From positions 32,582,001-32,646,000 of the forward strand of contig OX463824.1 in NCBI GenBank assembly GCA_949825045.1: a stretch of DNA of 64,000 nt. Direction: 5' to 3'. The notes under the pieces were generated by a model, which was given only the letters and a program-made list of their open reading frames with translations, was not told the DNA's origin and did no database searches. The position numbers and the translations under genes are program-made. This document shows, piece after piece, positions 12,201-24,200 of this stretch. The DNA is from Argyresthia goedartella (lineage: Eukaryota > Arthropoda > Insecta > Lepidoptera > Argyresthiidae). Position 1 is the stretch's first letter. Each line of letters starts with the position of its first letter.

Positions 12201-15200
12201 ATTTACTTAAGATTGAAGATAAACTAATAACTTCCAACGATAACATCGCGGCCGCATTTGAACAGTTCTTTACAAATGTTTCAATTGTTACTAAGGCTTC
12301 TTTAGACTCGTCTCCGGATCTTGCTGCATCATTTTTAAAAGTCAATGTTCAAAAGTGCAATCAAAATTTCTCATTCGCATATATTGGGCCCTATGGCATA
12401 ATTAAAGCATTTAAGTTGTTAAATTTGAAAAAATCCGAGGATCTCTGGGGCATGTCAGTAAAAATTATTAGCTCGGTGATGGATGAACTTACCCCTCATT
12501 TAGCTAAAATCTTCAATAAATGTGTAGATGAGAGTACTTTCCCTGATCTCATGAAACACAGCAGGCGTACCTTTATTTAAAAGCGGCGATAGGGGTGACC
12601 CCACAAATTTCAGACCCGTTTCCGTTCTACCCGTATTGAGTATTTGAGAAGATCATATTGGGACAGTTACTGGCGCACTTCAATGCGCATCAAATTCTCC
12701 ATAGCCAGCAGTTTGGATTTACAAAAGGGCAGTCGACAACAGATGCTGGATTCATGTTAGTTAAACATATTTATAATGCGTGGGAAGATCGTAGGGACGC
12801 TATAGGTGTTGTTTTTGGGACCTGTCCAAGGCATTTAACTGTGTAGACCACGAAACATTGCTCTTAAAGCTTAAACACTACGGCATAAAAGAAAGATCTT
12901 ATTTAGAAGGGAGGGTTCAAAAAGCTGACATTAATAAGACAAAATCGTCGGGTTCTCAGGTGAAGATGGGAGTCCCACAGGGATCTATTCTGGGTCCGTT
13001 CCTTTTCCTCGTGTATGTAAATGATTTGCCATTCATGGTACAAAACATGTCAGAGATAGTATTATTTGCAGAGGACACGTCACTAATTTTTTAAATTAGG
13101 AGACAGGAAAATGACTTACAGGAAACAAATAATGCTTTCTTGCGAGTACTAGACTGGTTTACTGCCAAAAACTTGCTTCTGAATTCAAAAAAGACAGTGC
13201 ATAAAATTCACTCAATTCAAGAGAGCGATCCGATTTATTTATAAGCGATGTAATAGAGAATCTCTGACAGATTTCTTCAAAGAAACCAACATCCTAACAG
13301 TTACAAGTCAATATATCTATGAAAACATAATGTATGTGAGGAAAAATATCAGTAGCTTTAAAACCGTTGATAGCCGCCACAATGTGCAAACTAGAAATAA
13401 ACATAAACTTTCTTTTCCAATGTTCAGAGTCACAAAAGTTAGCAGTTTCTTTATGGGACACAGTATAACCTTCTACAATAAAATTCCGCAAGAAATACAA
13501 AACTTGACTGAAGCTCGATTTGTGCACTAAGGCCTACTACAAAATTAATGACTTTTTACAAGACCCCGACATCTGGCATTAAACTAGTTCATTGCACCCA
13601 ATATATTATGTTCTATGTTATGACGTTCATTAAGTCTCAATTTTTGTGCTATTATGAATAAAAATCTTTGAACTTGAACTTGAACTTAGTATATCCGACC
13701 TGGCTTGCAGCTGGTGCAGCGCGCTCAGTCCCCTCCTGTGTTCAGCGGCGTGCAGCCAGGCCCCCAGCCGCGCCGGGTAGCGAGTTCCGAGCTGTCGCAC
13801 GAGCGCACTGCGTCCGCTGCCGCTGTGCGCCGCGAGCCACGAGAACGCTGCTTCTGCTAGACCCTGTACACGGAGGGTTCCATACCATCATACAAAACTT
13901 CACCACTAAAAATAATAAAACAAAAACGCAATAATATCAAACCCGTACGTGGATTCAAACCCCGAACCCTAAGATTGCAAACCGATACCAAAAAATTGCG
14001 CTACCACCACCATGTAATAAGCCGCGACATGTACGATCATATTTCAATTATGTTATGGTTTGTTATATTGCGGGTTGTGTTAAAACACGTCTCTTGTATG
14101 GGGATCTCCTTTAATTTAAAAAATCTCGTGTCGCTCATTGCTAGTTGTTGTAACGGCAGCAGAAATACACGTTCTGTAGAGAGATACAGCAGAGATACAG
14201 CCCGCTGACAGACGGACGGACAGACAGAAAGATGGACGGACAGACGGACGGATGGACAGCGGAGGCTAAGTAATACGGTCCCGTTCTGCACCCTTCGAGA
14301 TACAGCAGAGATACAGCCCGCTGACAGACGGACGGACAGACAGGATGGACGGACAGACGGACGGATGGACAGCGGAGGCTAAGTAATACGGTCCCGTTCT
14401 GCACCCTTCGGGTGATTGAAACCCTAGCAATCAATTAATACCAATTAAACAGTGACGTCACACACATATGAATATCTAAGACCTGGGTTTTTTTTACCCC
14501 CCGGCGGGGATCGATCCCGGAACCTCTCGCATGGTAGGCTGAGCCACAACCGCTGGGCCACAGAGGTGGTCTGGACAGAAAATCGCCTGCAATTCATTTT
14601 AGGAACGTAAACTGATTCGAAAAACTACCATGACCGTCTTATAATAAGTCTTGGTGTTAGGTAAATAAAGCCCATATTGGAATGGAAATGGTTGCCATGG
14701 AAGCTGCTTTTCAGTATTGGAACCCGAAAGACGATTCGAACCGAACAAGTTTAGATTCCAATATTTGGAATCCAGCCGTAAATATTGATGTAAGAGACCC
14801 AAGATGTCAGCGTCCCGTCAACAATCGCTACACGACACTATCCCAGCGGCGCTCACCGCTCAGCACTGATGTCGCGCCGCATGCTGGGTGATGCTGGGTG
14901 ATGCTGGGTGATGCTGGGCGAGCGCTAGCAGTAACGGCAGTGTGGGGTCTCTAACTCTCTGTGAACTCACCTCACTAGTGTACTTGTCGATGTACTCGTA
15001 CAGCTTGTCCATGTCGCCTGCGCTCACACAGATCGAGATGAGAAGCTCGAAGTCGCGGAAGCGCTCCGCCAGCGCCAGCGCGCGCTCTGTCTGACCCGCC
15101 GATACTGCGGAGGGAGTAAGCGAGTCAGGGATCTATCTATATGTCACCTTAAGATTTTGCCAGAGGCTATTATTAGGAGAGCGACATCTTAGGGAGTAAA

Positions 15201-18200
15201 GTAAAGGGCTTGAGATGCGCGCAAATACTAGACTAATTTATTATAGGAAATACTTAGCTTATATACAACTTACTACAAAACTACGTGATGAATATAAATA
15301 TACCTTATCTGTGACGGTCGTCAACTTATCTTAACATTACGTGGAATATTTCCGCATATCTGTGGCGGGCGTACGTGCCGGCACCGATTGTCAAAACCGT
15401 TAAGTTGATAAACTAACAGTTTTTTCTCGTTAGTTGGTCAACTATCGCCAGATAGTAATCTGTAATCTGTAAGCAGATGAATCTTTTACCCCTGCTCCCT
15501 AATGTACAGGCGTAATCCCAGTTTAAACAGTTTCAGCATAGATTCGCTTATACAGGATGTAATAGAAAGATGAAGTGTATGTATGCCACCGGAATTTTGT
15601 CAAAACAGTTAGTTGATAAACTAACAGTTTTTTCTCGTCAGTTGGTCAACTATCGACAGATAGTAAACTGTAGCGTACTGCTTACTATATGACGCGTTAG
15701 TTGATAAACTAACTGTTAAAACCGTTAAATAGTAAACTTGAATTACAAACGAAATACCAGGGCAAACACTGCGGTTGTTTAGGTGAAGACTAGAGGGGGC
15801 GATCGCAGCGAAGCCCCTGAATAGTCTTTGTGTTAGGTTGATATTTAAGAACAAAAGAAACATCATTTCTAAACCCTGTCGGTCTGCTTTACTATCTATC
15901 TTGATCAACTAACGCGTTAGTTTGTCAACTAACGGTTTCGACTATCTTACGGTGACATATACATCTATCAACTATACTATAACTATATACGCGAGCGACA
16001 CAGGGAATTTGCGTTTTATGTAAATTATTATCCACCCCCTCACACCCGCCCACACCCCCGACCCGTTAGTTTATCAGATGAACAAGTGGAATTATTATTA
16101 AACAAATAACCCGACTTCCGTTTTCTTTTAATACCAGATTAAAACCTATAAATGAACCTGGTTTCGTGCATGGAGTATAAGTGCACCTGGTTACGTGCAT
16201 GTAGTATAAATGCACCTGGTTACGTGCATGGAGTATAAATGCACCTGGTTACGTGCATGGAGTATAAATGCACCTGGTTACGTGCATGGAGTATAAATGC
16301 ACCTGGTTACGTGCATGGAGTATAAATGCACCTGGTTACGTGCATGGAGTATAAATGCACCTGGTTACGTGCATGGAGTATAAAAGTATCCGCACCAATA
16401 ACTTCGAAAAGTTTTGTGATAAAAAATCCTACCGATGAGATTATTTCCAAAAACAGAATCCACACAAATCCTCTAGCTGAACGGAGACGCTTCGTCGCGG
16501 TACGCGCTCGCTCGGTCAATTATTCTAGTTTTGAAGATTAAAAGTAAATGGTATGGTCAATGAAATTAAAATGACGAATTAATACTGTCTCAATTAATAA
16601 TGAATAATTTCTTTATTGTATTGAAATTACAGACAACTTATAAAAAGTGTATAAAGGTGAGCTTATCTCTAACAAGACATTTCTTCCAGCAAACCATGGT
16701 TGGATAGGAGAAGTATATTGAGCGGTGGAGGACTATGAATAAAAATAATAAGTGGTACTAATACTTATCGTGAGCTTCCTAATCAAAGCATTAGCGAGGC
16801 ACATAAAACTTGTGCAAGTAGACATAAGTTTAATTTAACAATCACTTTACATAAAGCGAGCCATTATTTTAAAGGTATGAAACAAGAACATACAAAACTA
16901 CGTCATTGTTTGAAATATCATCAGCGCCGCTTCCTGTAAGGTTTTGGTTTCGGACAGCCGAGCGGACAGCCGAGCGGACAGCCGAGCGGACAGCCGAGCA
17001 GACAGCCGAGCGGACGGAACGGCCGACGGAGCGGGGCAGCTGCGCCAAAGGAAAGGTCGCCGCGGCAGAGGCGAGAGTAGTGTAAAGAGCCAGCCTGGCG
17101 GCCGTTCCTAGAGGTTCTTAGTAAGACCTATTTGCCACCAAGAAAAGAGAAGACAGACTCTTCACTTGAATTTGATAGCTTTCGCATGGTGTGGGTCTTG
17201 CTTTGTAAAATATTTATTATAATGACACATTTTCATAGTTCCGCGTCATAAAACTATTTGTTTACCATTTTAGAAACACCTTCATAACATAACATAGCGT
17301 TACGCCTTTTCCCATACGGGGTGGCAGAGGCACAATTCTGCCCACTTTGAGCCAGTTATTCAATACTCCTAAGTTTCATTCAAATCCGTCCAGCCGTTTT
17401 AGCGTGATTGAGGCACAAACACACAAAAATCCAAACATCTAAACATCCAAAGATCAAAACATCGCTACTTTCACATGCATTATATTAGCTGGATACGCAT
17501 CCGACCCCAGATTAACGAAACTCTTTGCTTACAAACTTTATGCATCGAAATGTCAGACATAAGTTCCGCTACCAACAAAGAGGTTGAATGTAGTAAATTA
17601 ATTAATCAACGACGAAGGAGTTTGGGTGATGCTAGACAGTGCTAAGATATATGGCTACTAACGCCACCTAGCGAAAGAGGCTGAACTTTCCATACATGTT
17701 TCATTTTTTGGCTGTTTTTTTGTGTTTTTCTTAATTTTATTCTTATATAAACCAGACTGAGGAGAATAAAACTACATAGGAATTATATAAACCGATAGGC
17801 CCATTTTAGAGATAAAGTAAGACTACCTAACGTTCAGCGATTCATTTTTATAAGTATACATTAAATCGCAAATAACCAGAAGAATTCATATTCAGTCCAT
17901 CAACCCCACAGTTCTACCTGTGTGCACACGGGAACATCATTCCCGAGATGAACGTTAAAGATGGACGCCCTAAGAAAATTAACAAGAAAGGGAAACAAAT
18001 GCTGTACAACTTATATTCTTGCTTCAAACTAGAACATTCTTCTGCGAAGTAGAACGAGATGTAATCTTAAACAAAATCGTCATGCAAGCAACAGGAGTCT
18101 AATTATTATTAGTAAAATTATCAAAGAAGGAAATGATCTAAAACGCAAACAATATAGCGTGGTTTTACATGCCCAAAAAAAGAAAACAGATCCGAAAGAA

Positions 18201-21200
18201 AAACAATTCGATAATTTCACAGATAATAAGAAAAATAATAAGATTTTTTACCATACTAAGGCCACATTAAAAACATTAAATGCTACTTTTAAAGAAGCAG
18301 GAAATTTTTATTGCGGTTGAGAATATTTGAGATTGTGACTGCACAAACATGGCTTTAAATCTAAGATATGTCACCCTCAGGGTGGTATTCTCTCTCCTCT
18401 TCTTTTCTCCGTCTTCATAAATTCCGTCTCGGATGCTCTCTCGTCATCATACCATCTTTACTCAGACAATCTCCAGATTTATCGTCATTTTTCTCCCTGT
18501 GATATGGTGTCTGTCTGTGGGGATGTTAAATGCCGATCTCGAGCGAATTAGGGACTGGGCCACTTCTTTTGGACTACTTGTCAACCCTAGTAAGTCCCAG
18601 GCTTTGATTATTGGTTCCAGGTTTTCCCCTAACTTGTTACAGAATCTTTCCATTGCCCCTATAACCTATGATGGAACTATAATCTCATATAGTACTAAGG
18701 CCAAAAATCTAGGAGTTTTCTTCGATAACCAATTTTCCTGGTCAGCGCATGTCAGCGAGGTCAGTAGGCGAGTCTTTGCCACTTTTCACTCCCTCAAACG
18801 ACTACAATACTTCCTGCCTCGTCAGACAAAAATAACGCATGCCCAGTCTCTTCTCCTTCCCCTGATCGATTACGCTGACGTATGCTGGGTGAGCGCGAAT
18901 GAAGAGCAACTGAACAAACTCGAGCGACTTCAAAACCTCGGGATTCGGTTTGTCTTCGGCCTGCGCAAGTATGACCACGTCTCGGAGTATCGCAGGGAGT
19001 TAAAGTGGCTCCCTATCCGTCTTCGTCGGGATTCTCATATCCTCATCTGCCTCTATAACATCTTATTTAATCCTCGCTATCCTGTCTTCTTACGAGATCG
19101 GTTTGAATTTTTGTCCTCGGATAGGCCTCGGAGATCTCACGCTCGGTCACTGCTTATAACTCCGCAACACAATACAGCCGCATATGAACATGGGTTCAGA
19201 CTACGAGCTGTCAGGCTCTGGAACAAACTTCCTATCGCCATCAGAGACACTCGCTTAAAAGAACACTATCTTTCTCTTCCATACTAGATTTATGTAGGTA
19301 TATTGCTTTATATATATGTAGTATAATTTTGTCTTTTTGTATTGATATTATGTATTTATGTACATATTAGTAATTAGTTTATTATTTTAATATTTTTAAC
19401 GTTGTGCACAAAGGTCTACCTGTTATTTCATGTATTCTGTCCATATTAGGTTTGCTGGAAGAAATCTCTTTTTAGAGATAAGCTCGCCTTTGTACACCTA
19501 GTTTCCATTTTGATGTATCTGTATCTTCTGTTTTTGTGCAATAAAGTATAAAGTAAGTATAAGTATAAAGTATGTCAGACAAAAATAAAGCTGCTTATTG
19601 AACAACCTAATTTCCATTGCCAAGAGCAACGGAAATATCTGAATGCACTAAAGAGAATCATTGATTATCTCGATGAGACGATTGTCAAATCCTCCTTAAA
19701 CATTTCGATCGTGTTTGCCATCTAAGGAATAACATGGAGTGTTCTGTTGAACACTTCAGTCAGTGTTGTCGCATATTGTCATAGGGTCAAGGTTAACTAT
19801 TGTACATACAGGAGGCTGGACTTGTCGACGGAGCACTTTTAATTTTTAAATCAAATGTAGTAAATCCTGTAAATTTCAATTTTGTAAAATTCAATAAATG
19901 CACAAATTAAAAGTTATTGCCAAATTTAACACCTAGATCTGTAATTATTATGGATAACGCTGCTTATCATTATGTGCAGGAAGAAATTATTAACTAACAG
20001 TTTGTGAACTGAAACTTCTTAGGCGGAGATTACATAATCGAAAACTGGACGACAGTGAGAGTAAAATTTAACTTTACGTCATTTCCGCTGCACTTTCGCA
20101 TTCATGATCTAGAACGATGACGCTTTAAATTAATAATAACAATAAATGAAGGATTTATTAATTTGCCTTTTTGCCAGAGGCAATTATAAGGAGAGCGACA
20201 TCTTCGGGAGTAAAGTAAAAGGCTTGAGATACGCGCAAATACCAGACTAGACTAAACTAGACTAATTTATTATAGGAAATCCTAGCTTATATACTAGGTT
20301 GGTGCATGTTATTAATGACGTACATAAGACATAGTGCGTGATGAATATAAATATACCTTATCTGTGACGGTCGTCAACTTATCTTAACACTACGTGAAAA
20401 TATGACTAACATAGTCGACCGGCACAGATACTCCCCCCTTTAGGGAAAAAAATTAATGAATGTACTTATAACAATGGAAAAAATCTAAGTTAGATACCAT
20501 AACAAACTTATATCAACTGCAATAATAACTAGTAGTATTTTAATAAACATAAAACCAGATCTTAACTGTGCATACTTTAACTTAATCTATTTTTATATAT
20601 AAGGAAAGTCACTGTTAAATAAAACTAGATAGTAATAGCGCATACTTCAACTTAATCTAAAGGTAATTCTGACACGAATCTAGAAAAATAAAGGAACTAC
20701 GGTTATGTGAATTCTATATAAGTTTAAAGAATTACTTAATATTTACCTGCAGGCAAGTCTTGTATCTGGCCGCGCACTACATAAAATAAACTAAAAACTG
20801 GAAAACAGAAAAACACTAGGAAAATGGGGCTTCGCGGTTAGTTAACTAACCTAACCTATAACTGGAAAAGATCTACAGGAGAGTTGTCTGATGCTGCAGC
20901 CGCCCATGTTTTTCAGGAATCGATGAGTCAATTTACATCGCACGTCGTTGAAGTTGTTATCACTGTTTGTTTATAATTGCGACCGTACCTACACAAGGAT
21001 GATTGTGCTGAATCAGCGTCAGCATTAAATCTGTAACCTTGGCTGTAGGCAGTCAATGATCTCGTACGTCATATGTACGTGCGTGCTCTTCACTCTTGAG
21101 TGAATATTAAGTTGTCGATTGATGAAATTTGTGTGCCTAAAAACCTTGGAATTTGGCAACATAGGGCACATCTTGTACACCAATCGTTTATATATAAATA

Positions 21201-24200
21201 TATATCTCTCTCTCTCTCTCTTCAGTGATTTGATTATTCTTCGTGCGATGTTCTTCCTGGATGATTTCAATGTTCTTTTAATTAGTTATATCGCTGATGT
21301 TTTAATACTCTTCTGGGGGCTGGAACGGCTTCCTATGACTCGAACTTGAAAAAGCTGCTTGCTGTGAATGAATTTGCCGACGCGTTCGTTCTGCTGGTGC
21401 GAGCTAGCTCCATTTTTTTAAATCAGCAGTCGGCTGACTATCGGTTCATTATTCTTGCGGTATCTCGAGTTCGATGCGGGAAATCTTCAGTTGAAATCTT
21501 TTGGCTTCTGGTCCGTCATGGCTTGCTTGATGTCGTCTTGGTTTGGGTGGGGTCTTGATTATGCATTTCTGCAGCGTGGTTTGAAATAGATATGCAGATG
21601 TCGGGGCTCGGCGATCTTGAACGAAGTGCTTCTTGCTTGCACTTCTAAGGTGGCAGCACACGGAGTTTTCTTCGCGGCTGGGTCCATGCTGCTATTACCG
21701 ATGGTTGCTGATGTTCAAACGTCGGGTCACCACTTTGCCAGAGGCAATTATAAATTAATAACACTTTAAATTAATAATAACAATAAATGAAGGATTTATT
21801 AATTTGCCTTTTTGCCAGAGGCAATTATAAGGAGAGCGACATCTTCGGGAGTAAAGTAAAAGGCTTGAGATGCGCGCAAATACCAGACTAGACTAGACTA
21901 GACTACATACATGAAGTACATAAGACATAGTGCGTGATGAATATAAATATACCTTATCTGTGACGGTCGTCAACTTATCTTAACACTACATGAAAATATG
22001 ACTAACATAGTCGACCGGCACAGCCTTTGACAAAACAAAGTCGATTGTATCAAAATATAATCGAGAAGTTAAATAAAGGTCCGTGTGATGTGTGCCGTTT
22101 AGTTAGAAAAAAAAAACAAAAACAAATCTAAGTCGGCGTTGAATGAGAACGACTGAAGAATGCCAACTAACTAAATTCAAACTTATATTAATTCCCTAAT
22201 TAGATTAGTTGCTCGACCATGTGGTCATCTAGAGATTTGATCTCACTATGAATATAAATAATCTCTCTCTATAATGTTCTGTCATGTGAAATTCAAGCAT
22301 TCTTTCTGCAACATTTAATAATTATCTAACATGATCTTTCGAGAGGGATTTTTATAATTTGACCTTTAACATCAGTAGCCTAGTATTGTATGTTGTTTGT
22401 TGCACACTCACTGAACGGTTGTATGGTGTTGTGCCGCATCTTCTCGTACTGGTGCTGCGGCAAGCACGCCGCGTCGCTCAGCAACAGAGACGCCAGGCGC
22501 GCGGCGCTCTCATACAGTGCGGCGCGCTGAGCCGCTTCCGGGCAGTTCGCGGCATACTCACTGTGCACACGTACACGTACACGTACAGAGTGGGGGAGGC
22601 ACACTTGCGGAAACATATCATTAGTAGCCAGTAATGAAATACTAAGTAAGCACTCTATAGCGATGAGGTATCGTTCGCCACATTGCGTTAAATCGCCTAA
22701 AAATGCTGGAACAGTTTTCCCATACGTTAAACTTCAATTTGACATTTTTTGTTGTAGATTTGTATCGGTGAATAAGCAGGGCAGAACATTGAATTTTTAC
22801 ATATTTAGGTTACGAGTAACGGCCTTCTGACAGTCGTCGGGTCGGCCACTATCCCGATACACCTCCGCCAACTGAGCGCACTGAGCCTGTGTGGGTAAAG
22901 CCTGTGCCTTCGGTGGGGACATTAATGGGCTACAACACACATACATACACTTACGCTTTTTTCCAGAAGAAGAGTAGGCAGAGACTACCTCCACTTGCCT
23001 CGATCCTCAGATAAATCTCTCGTTCTATTGCACCTTTCATTAATAAATCGTCAATTCGGTCTTTGCAGGACGTTCTCGTGCGTCCCCGTCCGACCAGCTG
23101 TATAGATTTGTTTCGTAGTTAATGGGATACATGACAAGTATGCTAGAGTGTACAGTTTTTCATTTTGTTAACGTCACCATTGATCGCGCCGCCTTGGCAA
23201 ATGCCTGCAGTTTTCAAAAAATGCCGACACTCTCTCAAAGGAAGCGGTCATAAGAGTATTAAATAAGAAAATTTTTTTTTATAATTCGGGCGGCAGCATC
23301 CTACGAAAGAGTGTCTGTGTTTTAAAAAAAAACAGGCACATGGCAAGGAGTCACGATCGAAGGTGACGCAAAATGTATCGCAGTTTACTCACAGCACAGC
23401 GCGCCGCACCAGATCGTGCAGCGCGGCCAGCAGCGCCCGCGGCGGCTCCCGGCCCGCGCCCGCACCGCCCAGCCGCGCCTGCCAGTGCGCGCGACACTTG
23501 TGCATCTCCGACAGCGCCGTCTGCAAATTTTTATATAACGTTGTTAAAGTTGAAACTTGAAACATGTACGTTTTTAATCGATTACGTTGAAATTACAATC
23601 GATTATTTCATTAAGATCTGAGTTCAATTGGCAAATTGGGTAAATGCTACATGCCAATGAATAAATAAAAAAATTTGCTTCAGCAGAAAAGTAGCATTTT
23701 GCTCCCTCTCGTCGTGAAGCAACACTTACTTTTCCGAATGAAAGGTGTGAAAAGTATAATATTGCACTCAGGTCTAAATCAATCATTTAGAACTCGAACC
23801 ACAAGCATACTCGCTCGCTTCGCTAGCTCATGCGCATAAATATTTTGTTATAACTTCCCTCCCTTGTATGACAAACTACTATTATTGTCGTTGTCGTTAA
23901 TTTTAAAATAAGCCTAATATGCATAAATACTCCGCTCAGGTGGGACAGGTCCGACAGCCTACTGGAATGAAATTAAAAAAGGAACGGGTGTGGTGACTAT
24001 GATAATATGGCTGCATTAGAAATACACACGCGCGGCCATGAATGAACAGTCATTAAATACTAATCATAAACCATGACCCCTGTCAAGAACTATGACACCA
24101 GTAAAATGGGTTAGAATATTTTTGTAGAGAGACTGGCATATGGCATATTCCACCATTTTGAAAAAAAAAACAATTTTCGTCTCTGGCTGCAAAAATCGAG

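Larger units (their letters stand above)
11560..13687 (+). mobile_element. Decayed CR1-like non-LTR element (intron 18)
   Basis: An endonuclease fragment (VVICGDYNIDLL near 11620), a linker with FFTNV, then RT blocks FGFTKGQSTTDA (12715), GVPQGSILGPFLF (12970) and FAEDTS (FADD mutated, about 13070). The C-terminal piece has FYNKIPQEIQNL. Multiple frameshifts are present. It ends with AATAAAAATC and a TTGAAC hexamer tail at about 13670-13687, on the plus strand, antisense to Nup133. Confidence 0.85.

Noticed and set aside
14037..14434. Serine/valine/proline-rich protein frames
   Set aside because: Generated by the GGAC/GTCC simple tracts of a dispersed repeat.
21025..21661. Protein genes in the family L interior
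   Set aside because: The frames are short and not preserved in the second copy at 46905-47777; no gag or pol motifs.
22797..22994. Candidate Nup133 exon (AQLAEVYRDSGRPDDCQKAV)
   Set aside because: Exons 15 and 16 join in phase with continuous family alignment, leaving no room for it; the segment looks repeat-like.
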